Below are positions 40,116 through 51,394 of a DNA stretch of 64,000 nucleotides, piece after piece (position 1 is the first letter of the stretch; every line of letters begins with the position of its first letter). The notes under the pieces are model-generated. The model worked only from the letters and a program-made list of their open reading frames with translations, did not search any database and was not told the DNA's origin. A program made the translations under genes and the position numbers. The stretch is from Manis javanica (lineage: Eukaryota; Chordata; Mammalia; Pholidota; Manidae), in assembly GCF_040802235.1 (NCBI RefSeq), contig NC_133174.1:137879213-137943212 (forward strand), written 5' to 3'.

Positions 40116-41655
40116 AGCAAATTTATCTACCCCTATTTCCCCACAACTGCAAAGACAGTTGGAAGAGGCTACTTCATAGATCACTGGCAGGATCTGTTTT
40201 CAAGGATAGTGTTTTACATCCCAACTTGCCTTCCAAGTTCACAATTATATACCCAAGAGACTAGAGTAGCCTCTACTTATCAGAAATACCCCCCTTCAGT
40301 GTATCTGTGACTGCAATTTTAGTATAGGAACTTACACAGAGAGCTAGCTGTGTGGAACGCCATAGCTCTCGGGACCGCCGCTGGAGCTCTCGGGCCCCTC
40401 AAACCACAGCGGCCCCCATAGCTATAAAGACTGACGTAGCCATAGTGACCACTTTGGCTGCAGGGACACTGGGGCAGGAGACATTGCCTCAGTGAGCAAG
40501 TCACAAATAAGCCTTGTTGTTAACAGAAATGTTGTATCATCATCTTCAAGTACAAAAGATGACAGTGCGCACACAAAGCCATGTCCGTCTTGCGCCCTAC
40601 ACGGCCACATGCCTGGGAGGCAAGAATGCAATGCCATTTGACCATCTCTGACAACAGCAACCCCGAGCCTGACACATCAGATTCGCCACGCGCACGCACT
40701 CCTGCACTAGTGGGACGATTCTATCTAGGACTGCTAGGGACTATTCAAGTACTTAAAGACTTTACGTTTTGTAGACTTCGGACAGCCACAACTAGGACTT
40801 CTAGATTTTTAGGAATTTTTCATTACAAAAAAAAAAGTGGCCACAGAAATACAAAATAATTTTTTTTTAATTTTTAAATGAATAAATAACGTAGGGGGGA
40901 AAACAGAATTGTTTCCAATGACCCATGGTTACAAAAGTCAAATCAAATTGGACCAGCACACAGCCGCCTAGGCTAACCACTGGGAATGCCACTCATCACT
41001 GTCCCAGAGAGTCCTGTTCATCCCCACCACCTCAGGGACTAGGCAACACGATGGCTCCCCTGCCCCAACCTGACACAGAGCCCTGCAAGCCCACCATCCT
41101 GTGTGAAGTTCCCAAGGTACCAAAGAGGTGAGCCCCAGGGTTTTCTCCCAGGTGTGTGTGCACCTGCATGCGGGCCAGTGGTAGGGGCTCTGGGTGAACA
41201 AGGTTCTCTTCACCTTCTGGAACTCTAGAACCAGAGAGCTGTTCTTCACATCTGAAACTTTTATTGCTTCCCATTATGAAAGCTGGAAAAGATGTGGAAA
41301 CAGTCCAAAGAGGAAGTTTCTCACATGGGTGAGCTAAAAATGGCTGTTCATAAGGAATTGGGGCTGTCCAGGGTAAATCCCTACCTTTTAAGCCCCCCAC
41401 AGAAGGCCCCCATTTGGCTCACTGTGCCCACAGGCGGGCAGACCTGGGGCACTCTGTGATCACCAGTAGCCAGTTGAGGTCTGATGGGTTTTAGCCAACA
41501 CTTCGGGGTAAGTCCTACCACTTCAGCTCTTTTGCCATGACTGCGTTCCCATCAAGACCCAATTCCGTTACACCAGATGCATTTAATGGATTGTAAGGGC
41601 TCACAAGGTCCAGATTCTTTGAGACAGTAACTATAAGTATAGTAAAAAGTGGAAG
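40116..41655. other. CD99L2 intron, no confident feature
   Basis: Mixed composition with an A/T-rich patch at 40825–40885. No recognised exon or repeat. Confidence 0.4.
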
Positions 41656-41905
41656 ATAATGTTTTCTTCAAACACTCAGTAGAGAGAATGGGTAAACAAA
41701 ATGTGGTGTACCTATACAACGGAGTATTATTCATTCAGCCACCTGCTATAATGTGGATAAACTTTGAAAACATTATGCTCAGTGAAAAAAGCCAGACACA
41801 AAAGGACAAGTACTGTAGCATCCCACTTTTCGGAGACACCTAAGGTAGTGAAGTCCATGGAGACAGAAAGGAGAACAGCAGGCGTTAGGGGCTGTGATTC
41901 GGGCG
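41656..41905 (+). repeat. Old L1 3' fragment, sense
   Basis: 'gggtaaacaaaatgtggtgt', 'cggagtattattcattcagc', 'attatgctcagtgaaaaaag' and 'ccagacacaaaaggacaagt' are L1M ORF2-end sequence. Confidence 0.65.
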
Positions 41906-42229
41906 GATGTGTGCTCTCCTGAACTAGCAGGATGACGGCCGCTCCAGGAGAACCCAGGGGAAGCCGGTGGCTGCTGTGCTGAGGGCCAGCCTCGTGGAGG
42001 GCAATAGGGCTCCAGAGAGGAGACCATCTTTGGGGTGTCTCTTAAGGGATGAATGAGTGGGAATTCGCCTGGGGGAACAATGGCATCTTAGATAAACAGT
42101 GACCTGTGCCTACCAGTCACTGGCATGTTTGGAGATGAGAGCAACCTGATGGTGTAGGTCAGGGAGCTATGGCAGCAGGCTAAGGGCTTCGAACTTACCT
42201 TGTAGGCAGTGGGGAGCCATTAGAGAGAC
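41906..42229. other. CD99L2 intron, no confident feature
   Basis: May include the end of the preceding L1M. Nothing else is recognised. Confidence 0.35.
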
Positions 42230-43240
42230 CTTTTTTTTTGCTTTAATTTTCACCAACACTTAAGAAAAATTTCAAACAAGTTGAGACCACTGTACAGTGA
42301 ACACTAATCTGGATTCTATAATTCACACTTTGTGTTATGTGCTTTATCATATCCATTCCTGTATCCATCAACCTTTCCTATTTTTGTGATGCATTCAAGC
42401 TGCAGACAGTACATTTCATCCCAAACATATTACCCAGAGTTCCACCTCTGCTTATGATTCCTTTAAGGTGAAATTTACATATGGTAAAACATACAAATAT
42501 TACATGTACTATTTGATAAACTTTGGCATATGTGAACATCTATGAAACCCATATTCCCATTAAGATATAGACTGTTACCATCACCCCAGAAAGTTCTCTC
42601 ATGTCCCAATCAATCCTTGTCCCCATCCCAACCCTGGAAGCCAGGGATCTCATTTCTAACAGTTTTGTGAGTATCAGAAGTTCATGTGAATGGGTTCATA
42701 TAGTGTGTACTGTCTTTTCATCAGCTTCTCTCAGTATAGTGTTTTTGACATTCACTCACGTTTTTGTGTGTCATCAATTCATTGCATCATGTAAGTATAT
42801 ATGTCTTGATTTGTCTATCAGTTTTCCTACTGAAAAACAGTTTTCCTGTTGCCAGAGCTTGTTTTGCTATATTAAAAAAAAAAGCTGGTATGAGCATTCT
42901 TCTATGAGTTTTTTTTTGAGGGGGGGGCAATGAGCTTTCACTTCTCTTGAATAGGAGTGAAATTGCTAGGTCACTGTGTCTGTGTTCAGCTTTATAAGAA
43001 ACTTTACATTCCCATGCACAATGTATGAGTTTCAGTTGCTCCATATCCACACCAACATTTGGAATTTGTCAGTCTAATTTTAGCAATTCTCATGGGTATG
43101 TGTCTCATTGTGGTTTTAATTTGCATGTCCCCAACAAATAATGATTTTGGGCATCTATCACAAAACTTCCTCTGTGAAGTGTGTTCAAATCTTATGCTCA
43201 CTTAATTGGGCTGTTTGTCTTTTCACAATTACACAACAGT
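42230..43240 (-). repeat. Old L1 (L1M), antisense
   Basis: Reversed L1 3'UTR ('tacagtgaacactaatctgg', 'tgtgctttatcatatcc') and ORF2 end ('aggagtgaaattgctaggtc', 'tctcattgtggttttaattt'). Confidence 0.65.
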
Positions 43241-43884
43241 TTTAAACAGAGGACTGACAAGATCAGTTTTATGTTCCTGATGGTCCTTTCTGGCAGCTGC
43301 GTGGAGGACACACTGGAGCCAGAGCCCAGTTAGAGAGGTTATGGTAATGACCCAAGGCGTGGTGACGTGGGCCTGAGCTTGAGGGGTAGCAAAGAAAAAT
43401 CATCCAGATTCAAAATATACTTGGGGAGAAGACTTCTGGCACGAGGGATCAACAAATCCTCTCCTCAGTGAGCAGCTATCCGTTGCACAAAAATAGTCAT
43501 TTCAGGAAACAGGTTTGATTCCAGTGACAACAGTTGGAGTCCATGGCCTTTTTGCCCAGGGTTGCTCTCCTTTCCCCTTCCCCCAGGTCTTTCAGGAGCT
43601 AGTTCAACTGGGGAGGTATAGACAGGCCAGGAAAGGGGATGCACGTGACTTACAAGACTGCCAGCTAATGGGGCCATGTCAGCAGCAAGTGAACAGGACA
43701 GCCAGCAGCTTCTTTAGCCTGAGCAAGCCACCAGCCAGTCAACTAGCCAGGGATTGAATAGGGAGCAGAGACAACCACAGGGCCGGACCGTGATCAATGC
43801 TCCGCATTGCCTTGTCTATCCTGAAGCTGAGTACATGCCCAGCAGGCAGTCTGGTATTGGCTGAAGGCTGGCCGTAGAGCTCAA
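43241..43884. other. CD99L2 intron, no confident feature
   Basis: No exon or clear repeat. The segment leads into the older L1 that was the target of the large insertion. Confidence 0.35.
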
Positions 43885-44370
43885 TGGGGCAGATCGAGAG
43901 TCCAGAAACAAACCCTCACGCTTATGGTCAACTGATTTTCACCAAAGGGACCACAACAATTCAATAGGGAAAGGCTAACTTTGCCAGTAAGTGGTGACAG
44001 GACAATTGGATATCCACATGCAAAAGAATAAAGTTAGACCCCTATCTCACACCATATACCAATTAACTCAAAATGGAAGACAGACCTCAATATAAAAGCT
44101 AAAATTATAAAACTCTTAGAAGACAACATAAGTCTTCACAACCTCCGCTGTTCTTAGACACCAAAGCATGATCCATAAGAGAAAAAAATTCATAAATTTA
44201 ACTTTAGAGAAAAATTAATGTTTTTATTTCACAAACACCACTATTAAGGAAAAGATAGGTCAACACAGACTGGGAGAAAATGCTTGCAAAATCATATACC
44301 TGATAAAGGACTTCTATTCAGGTTACATAAAGAACTCATGAGAAGAAACAACTGACTTTTTAAATGGACA
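43885..44370 (+). repeat. Older L1, left half, target of the 44386 insertion
   Basis: ORF2 text in order: 'aaccctcacgcttatggtca', 'taaagttagacccctatctc', 'aaaatcatatacctgataaa', 'ggacttctattcaggttaca'. It is continuous with 51757 onward once the inserted unit and one target-site copy are removed. Confidence 0.8.
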
Positions 44371-44385
44371 AAAAATCTGAAGAGA
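44371..44385. repeat. Target-site duplication, 5' copy (15 bp)
   Basis: aaaaatctgaagaga, identical to 51742–51756. It directly precedes the L1 5' end. Confidence 0.93.
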
Positions 44386-44391
44386 GGGAGC

Positions 44392-44403
44392 CAAGATGGC
44401 GGC
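44392..44403 (+). promoter_or_regulatory. YY1-type site at the L1 5' end
   Basis: caagatggcggc is an excellent YY1 motif, 7 bases from the element's first base. Human L1 carries a YY1 site in the same place, where it sets the transcription start. The role here is inferred from that. Confidence 0.75.
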
Positions 44404-44631
44404 GTGAGTAGAGCAGTGGAAATCTCCCAAAAACACATAGATCTATGAAAATATAACAAAGAAAACTCTTCCTAAAATAGAGACCAGAGGACACAGGACA
44501 ACATCCAGACCACATCCACACCTGCAAGAACCCAGTGCCTTGCGAAGGAGGAGAGGAAGGCCACAAACCAACAAGAAGGGAAGCTCTTCCAGCGGTCACT
44601 CGTACCAGCTCTGCAAACTATCTCTATCACC

Positions 44632-45519
44632 ATGAAAAGACAAAACTACAGGCAGACAAAGATCACAGAGACAACACCTGAGAAGGAGACAGACCTAACC
44701 AGTCCTCCTGAAAAAGAATTCAAAATAAAAATCATGAACATGCTGACAGAGATGCAGAGAAAAATGCAAGAGCAATGGGATGAGATGCAGAGAAAAATGC
44801 AAGAGCAGTGGGATGAAGTCTGGAGGGAGATCACAGATGTCAGGAAGGAGATCACAGAAGTGAAACAATCCCTGGAAGGATTTATAAGCAGAATGGATAA
44901 GATGCAAGAGGCCATTGAAGGAATAGAAACCAGAGAACAGGAACGTATAGAAGCTGACATAGAGAGAGATAAAAGGATCTCCAGGAATGAAACAACACTA
45001 AGAGAACTATGTGACCAAGCCAAAAGGAATAATATTCGTATTATACGGGTACCAGAAGAAGAAAGAGGAAAAGGGATAGAAAGTCTCTTTGAAGAAATAA
45101 TTGCTGAAAACTTCCCCAAACTGGGGGAGGAAATAATCGAACAGACCACGGAATTACACAGAACCCCCAACAGAAAGGATCCAAGGAGGACAACACCAAG
45201 ACACATAATAATTAAAATGGCAAGGATCAAGGAAAAGGAAAGAGTTTTAAAGGCAGCTAGAGAGAAAAAGGTCACCTATAAAGGAAAACCTATCAGGCTA
45301 ACATCAGACTTCTCGACAGAAACCCTACAGGCCAGAAGAGAATGGCATGATATACTTAATGCAATGAAACAGAAGGGCCTTGAACCAAGGATACTGTATC
45401 CAGCACGACTATCATTTAATTATGATGGCGGGATTAAACAATTCCCAGACAAGCAAAAGCTGAGGGAATTTGCTTCCCACAAACCACCTCTACAGGGCAT
45501 CCTACAGGGACTGCTCTAG
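44632..45519 (+). CDS. L1 ORF1 protein, intact frame
   Basis: 295 codons from ATG to TAG with no disruption. ORF1p is the trimeric RNA-binding chaperone of the L1 ribonucleoprotein. An N-terminal low-complexity part (1–35) is followed by a Glu/Lys-rich coiled coil (about 36–120) that contains a tandem 11-residue repeat EMQRKMQEQWD. Next is the RRM-like domain (from NNIRIIRVPEEERGKG, about 134–165) and the C-terminal domain with RHIIIKMARIKEKERVLKAA and LEPRILYPARLSF. It is intact but sits in an element whose ORF2 is broken, so only the ORF1 frame survives. Confidence 0.93.
   Translation: MKRQNYRQTKITETTPEKETDLTSPPEKEFKIKIMNMLTEMQRKMQEQWDEMQRKMQEQWDEVWREITDVRKEITEVKQSLEGFISRMDKMQEAIEGIETREQERIEADIERDKRISRNETTLRELCDQAKRNNIRIIRVPEEERGKGIESLFEEIIAENFPKLGEEIIEQTTELHRTPNRKDPRRTTPRHIIIKMARIKEKERVLKAAREKKVTYKGKPIRLTSDFSTETLQARREWHDILNAMKQKGLEPRILYPARLSFNYDGGIKQFPDKQKLREFASHKPPLQGILQGLL
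44749..44814 (+). repeat. 33-bp tandem duplication in ORF1 coiled coil
   Basis: Two adjacent 33-nt units, 'gagatgcagagaaaaatgca' plus 13 more, differ by one base. Each encodes EMQRKMQEQWD. Eleven residues form a hendecad, which preserves coiled-coil packing. Confidence 0.9.
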
Positions 45520-45687
45520 ATGGGAGCACTCCTAAAAAGAGCACAGAACAAAACACACAGCATATGAAGAATGGAGGAGGAGGAATAAGAAGGGAGAGAA
45601 GAAAAGAATCTCCAGACAGTGTATATAACAGCTCAATAAGCGAGCTAAGTTAGGCAGTAAGATACTAAAGAAGCTAACCTTGAACCT

Positions 45688-48600
45688 TTGGTAACCACAA
45701 ATCTAAAGCCTGCAATGGCAATAAGTACGTATCTCTCAATAGTCACCCTAAATGTAAATGGACTTAATGCACCAATAAAAAGACACAGAGTAATAGAATG
45801 GATAAAAAAGCAAGACCATCTATATGCTGCTTACAAGAAACTCACCTTAAACCCAAAGACAAGCACAGACTAAAAGTCAAGGGATGGAAAAACATATTTC
45901 AGGCAAACAACAGTGAGAAGAAAGCAGGGGTTGCAGTACTAATATCAGACAAAATAGACTTCAAAACAAAGAAAGTAACAAGAGATAAAGAAGGACACTA
46001 TATAATGATAAAGGGCTCAGTCCAACAAGAGGATATAACCATTCTAAATATATATGCACCCAATACAGGAGCACCAGCATATGTGAAACAAATACTAACA
46101 GAACTAAAGAGGGAAATAGACTGCAATGCATTCATTTTAGGAGACTTCAACACACCACTCACCCCAAAGGATAGATCCACCAGGCAGAAAATAAGTAAGG
46201 ACACACAGGCACTGAACAACACACTAGAACAGATGGACCTAATAGACATCTATAGAACTCTACATCCAAAAGCAACAAGATATACATTCTTCTCAAGTGC
46301 ACATGGAACATTCTCCAGAATAGACCACATACTAGGCCACAAAAAGAGCCTCAGTAAATTCAAAAATATTGAAATTCTACCAACCAATTTTTCAGACCAC
46401 AAAGGTATAAAACTAGAAATGAATTCTACAAAGAAAACAAAAAGGCTCACAAACACATGGAGGCTTAACAACATGCTACTAAATAATCAATGGATCAATG
46501 AACAAATCAAAATAGAGATCAAGGAATATATAGAAACAAATGACAACACAAAGCCTCAACTTCTGTGGGACGCAGAGAAAGCAGTCTTAAGAGGAAAGTA
46601 TATAGCGATCCAGGCACACTTGAAGAAGGAAGAACAATCCCAAATGAATAGTCTAACATCACAATTATCGAAACTGGAAAAAGAAGAACAAATGAGGCCT
46701 AAAGTCAGCAGAAGGAGGGACATAATAAAGATCAGAGAAGATATACATAATATACATAATAAAGATAAACAAAATTGAGAAGAATAAAACAATAGCAAAA
46801 ATCAACGAAACCAAGAGCTGGTTCTTTGAGAAAATAAACAAAATAGATAAGCCTCTAGCCAAACTTATTAAGAGAAAAAGAGAATCAACACAAATCAACA
46901 GAATCAGAAATGAGAATGGAAAAATCACGACAGACTCCACAGAAATACAAAGAATTATTAAAGACTACTATGAAAACCTATATGCCAACAAGCTGGAAAA
47001 CCTAGAAGAAATGGACAACTTCCTAGAAAAATGCAACCTCCCAAGACTGACCAAGGAAGAAACACAAAAGTTAAACCAATTACGAGCAAAGAAATTGAAA
47101 CGGTAATCAAAAAACTACCCAAGAACAAAACCCTGGGGCCGGATGGATTTACCTCGGAATTTTATCAGACACACAGAGAAGACATAATACCCATTCTCCT
47201 TAAAGTGTTCCAAAAAATAGAAGAAGAGGGAATACTCCCAAACTCATTCTATGAAGCCAACATCACCCTAATACCAAAACCAGGCAAAGACCCCACCAAA
47301 AAAGAAAATTACAGACCAATATCCCTGATGAATGTAGATGCAAAAATACTCAATAAAATATTAGCAAACAGAATTCAACAGTATATCAAAAGGATCATAC
47401 ACCATGACCAAGTGGGATTCATCCCAGGGATGCAAGGATGGTACAACATTCGAAAATCCATCAACATCATCCACCACATCAACAAAAAGAAAGACAAAAA
47501 CCACATGATCATCTCCATAGATGCTGAAAAAGCATTTGACAAAATTCAACATCCATTCATGATAAAAACTCTCAGCAAAATGGGAATAGAGGGCAAGTAC
47601 CTCAACATAATAAAGGCCATATATGATAAACCCACAGCCAGCATTATACTGAACAGCAAGAAGCTGAAAGCATTTCCTCTGAGATAGGGAACCAGACAGG
47701 GATGCCCACTCTCCCCACTGTTATTTAACATAGTACTGGAGGTCCTAGCCACGGCAATCAGACAAAACAAAGACATACAAGGAATCCAGATTGGTAAAGA
47801 AGAAGTTAAACTGTCACTATTTGCAGATGATATGATACTGTACATAAAAACCTAAAGACTCCACTCCAAAACTACTAGAACTGATAGCGGAATTCAGCAA
47901 AGTTGCAGGATACAAATTTAACACACAGAAATCTGTAGCTTTCCTATACACTAACAATGAACCAATAGAAAGAGAAATTAGGAAAACAATTCCATTCACC
48001 ATTGCATCAAAAAGAATAAAATACCTAGGAATAAACCTAACCAAAGAAGTGAAAGACTTATACTCTGAAAACTACAAGTCACTCTTAAGAGAAATTAAAG
48101 GGGACACTAATAAATGGAAACTCATCCCATGCTAATGGCTAGGAAGAATTAATATCGTCAAAATGGCCATCCTGCCCATAGCAATATACAGATTTGATGC
48201 AATCCCTCTCAAATTACCAGCAACATTCTTCAATGAATTGGAACAAATAATTCAAAAATTCATATGGAAACACCAAAGACCCCGAATAGCCAAAGCAATC
48301 CTGAAAAAGAAGAATAAAGTAGGGGGGATCTCACTCCCCAACTTCAAGCTATACTACAAAGCCATAGTAATCAAGACAATTTGGTACTGGCACAAGAACA
48401 GACCCACAGACCAGGGGAACAGATTAGAGACTCCAGAAATTAACCCAAACATATATGGTCAATTAATATTTAATAAAGGAGCCATGAACATACAATGGCA
48501 AAATGACAGTCTCTTCAACAGATGGTGCTGGCAAAACTGGACAGCTACATGTAGGAGAATGAAACTGGACCATTGTCTAACCCCATATACAAAGGTAAAC

Positions 48601-49535
48601 TCAAAATGGGTCAAAGACATGAATGTAAGTCATGAAACCATTAAACTCTTGGAAAAAAACATAGGCAAAAACCTCTTAGACATAAACATGAGTGACCTCT
48701 TCTTGAACATATCTCCCCGGGCAAGGAAAACAACAGCAAAAATGAACAAGTGGGACTACATTAAGCTGAAAAGCTTCTGTACAGCAAAAGACACCATCAA
48801 TAGAAGAAAAAGGAACCCTACAGTATGGGAGAATATATTTGAAAATGACAGATCCGATAAAGGCTTGACGTCCAGAATATATAAAGAGCTCACACACCTC
48901 AACAAACAAAAAACAACCCAATTAAAAAATGGGCAGAGGAACTGAACAGACAGTTCTCTAAAAAAGAAATACAGATGGCCAAGAGACACATGAAAAGATG
49001 CTCCACATCACTAATTATCAGAGAAATGCAAATTAAAACTACAATGATGTATCACCTCACACCAGTAAGGATGGCTGCCATCCAAAAGACAAACAACAAC
49101 AAATGTTGGCGAGGCTGTGGAGAAAGGGGAACCCTCCTACACTGCTGGTGGGAATGTAAATTAGTTCAACCATTATGGAAAGCAGTATGGAGGTTCATCA
49201 AAATGCTCAAAACAGACCTACCATTTGACCCAGGAATTCCACTCCTAGGAATTTACCCTAAGAATGCAGCAATCAAGTTTGAGAAAGACAGATGCACCCC
49301 TATGTTTATCGCAGCACTATTTACAATAGCCAAGAATTGGAAGCAACCTAAATGTCCATCAGTAGATGAATGGATAAAGAAGATGTGGTACATATACACA
49401 AGGGAATACTACTCAGCCATAAGAAGTGGAAAAATCCAACCATTTGCAGCAACATGGATGGAGCTGGAGAGTATTATGCTCAGTGAAATAAGCCAAGCGG
49501 AGAAAGAGAAATACCAAATGATTTCACTCATCTGA
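45688..49535 (+). pseudogene. L1 ORF2 (endonuclease–reverse transcriptase), broken
   Basis: ORF2p nicks target DNA and reverse-transcribes L1 RNA. Visible endonuclease blocks are NVNGLNAPIKRH, CLQETHL, ILGDFNTPL and FSDHKGIKLEM. RT blocks are [56 protein letters not shown] and the catalytic FADDMILYI (47820–47850). The Cys-rich end is [20 protein letters not shown]. Disablements seen are frame changes near 45820, 46765, 47070, 47850 and 48940, and stops at 47685–47687 and 48133–48135. The element cannot make a full ORF2p. The start codon is uncertain (45688 or 45715). Confidence 0.93.
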
Positions 49536-49630
49536 GGAGTATAGGAACAAAGGAAAAACTAAAGGAACAAAACAGCAGCGGAATTACAGAACCCAAAAAT
49601 GGACTAACAGATACCAAAGGGAAAGGAACT

Positions 49631-49735
49631 GGGGAGGATGGGTGGGCAGGGAGGGATAAGGGGGGGGGAAGAAGAAGGGGGGTATTAAGATTAGCATGCA
49701 TGGGGGGGAGGGAGAAAGGGGAGGGTGGGCTGCAC
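49631..49735 (+). other. G-rich tract in L1 3'UTR
   Basis: Repeated runs of three to nine G in a short interval, compatible with G-quadruplex folding. A polypurine G-rich 3'UTR is a shared trait of mammalian L1s. Confidence 0.7.
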
Positions 49736-49911
49736 AACACAGAGAGGACAAGTAGTGACTCTACAACATTTTGCTAAGCTGATGGACAGTAACCGTAATG
49801 TGGTTGTTAGGGGGGACCTGATATAGGGGAGAGCATAGTAAACATAGTATTCTTCATGTAAGTGTAGATTAAAAATTAAAAAAAAAAAAAGAAAGAAAGA
49901 AAGAAAGAAAA

Positions 49912-50074
49912 GGGGGATTACTCCTTGATAGGATAAAACTATTGGTAAATCAAAGATCAACGCATGTTTTAAATATCCTTAATGTTGATCACTTAAAGGG
50001 TGTCAGATGATCAGCTATGGAGGTACTCTTTTCTGATAATATTCCTTTCTCTCAATAAAAATAAAAAAAAAAAA
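49912..50074 (+). mobile_element. First extra 3' segment after the L1 tail
   Basis: About 160 bp of non-L1 sequence ending in AATAAA (50054–50059) and an A-run (50063–50074). It lies between the L1 tail and the ERV-derived segment, inside the outer target-site duplication. This is the layout of a 3' transduction ending at a downstream poly(A) signal. Confidence 0.7.
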
Positions 50075-50312
50075 GCAGTTCCTGTGTGCTGACCTCCAAT
50101 GAGTTCTGCACAGTGGTATAGAGGGCATGTCAAAGTGTGGGCAAAGGGTCTGTTTGTTTCTATGCAGAAGATCAAGGCCTAGCTTGGCTAGCCAGAAAAT
50201 GAACTAAGATATGATATGAGGAGGAGCTTCCGGCATCAGCACTCTCTGGAGGACTCGTGCCGGGGGATGATCATCAAAAAGCCTCCACAGGGATCCGGAC
50301 GATGCTGCGGTT

Positions 50313-50754
50313 GTGGCTGCATCCAGCCCACCGTCTCCTGGACTTGCCATAGGAATGAGGAGGGAGATGTCTAGGCTGGCATGTGCATACAGTGAGACAA
50401 CGAATTTGACCGGATCTGTACTGTTGAAACTCAACCAGGAGTTGGGAGGGGTGCAAGTTGTAGCACTCCAAAATCTCATGACTATAGACTATCTACGGTT
50501 AAAAGAACATATGGGATGTGAACAGATCCCAGAAATGGGCTGCTTTAATTTGTCTGATTGTTCAAGTACAGTTGGACAATATCCATCATATCATAGATAA
50601 ATTTTCGCAAATGCCTAGGGTGCCTAAATGGTTTTCTTGGCTTCACTGGAGATGGCTGGTAATTATAGATTTGCTTTGTTTATGTCACCGTATTCCTATT
50701 ATGTTAATATGCGTGTGCAAATTAGTTAGTAGTTTAAAACCTATACATGCTTAA
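50313..50754 (+). pseudogene. Endogenous retrovirus env transmembrane fragment, broken
   Basis: Two overlapping partial frames (to 50600 and 50518–50754) resemble the retroviral Env transmembrane subunit. There is a helical stretch with an LQN motif, a cysteine motif of the CX6CC type in which one cysteine of the doublet reads Gly (CEQIPEMGC), then a Trp-rich segment and a hydrophobic membrane-like stretch in the second frame. There is no surface subunit, no continuous frame and no start context. It is a relic with no coding ability. The family is not determined. Confidence 0.6.
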
Positions 50755-51394
50755 GGTACTCTACAAGAAGATATGTCAAAGAAATAATCAATCCTCCCAT
50801 GTTTCCTTCCATATGCTACATCTATAGCTTTTCTTCTTCCTTCCTAATTACAACCCTTAAATAGAATTCGTGCCTCATATCGAATTTACCGAGTATCATA
50901 ATTCCTCCAGGTGGTAAAGATACCTCGAGACAAGTGCTGGGCATAGAAGCCACAGGGCATAAATCTGAAAAGAAGTAAAAAGCTAACCTTTTCAAACAAT
51001 ATGGCTTCTCTCTCACTTCCCAACTTTACATTTCCCTGTATGGCCCCGGAAGATGGCTGGTTAGCCAGAGACGGGTAAGATTCCTCAAGGGAGGAACAAC
51101 CTAAGACAGGCACAGTCGCAGGGGGCCATCAGGTGAGAAATTGGGGATCAACAGAGGTGAGGCTCAGAACCTCACCCCCCCTGCTTTGAGAGAAATCTTC
51201 TGCATCCGTGGATGTCTTGCTGCCCTTGTCTAGCCTGAATTAATACTTAGTCCATAGGCACACACCTGATCATCTGATCATCTACATTTGCCCTCTTACA
51301 GCACTAAACTATGTTTTCTACCTTTACCTTGCATCTACCTACCACTTCAGCATTTTATTAAAAATAAAAATAATAATAATAATACAGGGAGAAA

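Larger units (their letters stand above)
44386..49911 (+). mobile_element. L1 retrotransposon, 5' end present, decayed ORF2
   Basis: A full-length-type L1: 5' end gggagccaagatggcggc, a 246-bp 5'UTR, intact ORF1, broken ORF2, G-rich 3'UTR, then an A-run (49878–49890) and (GAAA)n to 49911. The 5' end abuts the target-site duplication, so it is a true 5' terminus and not a truncation. The 5'UTR is much shorter than the roughly 0.9 kb of human L1. It lies opposite to CD99L2 transcription. Confidence 0.95.

Noticed and set aside
44646-45275. 209-codon open frame on the minus strand
   Set aside because: It is the exact antisense shadow of the L1 ORF1 frame and resembles nothing itself.
50313-50754. 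A domesticated, functional retroviral env gene
   Set aside because: Only part of the transmembrane subunit remains, in two frames, with a changed cysteine motif and no surface subunit. It is a relic.
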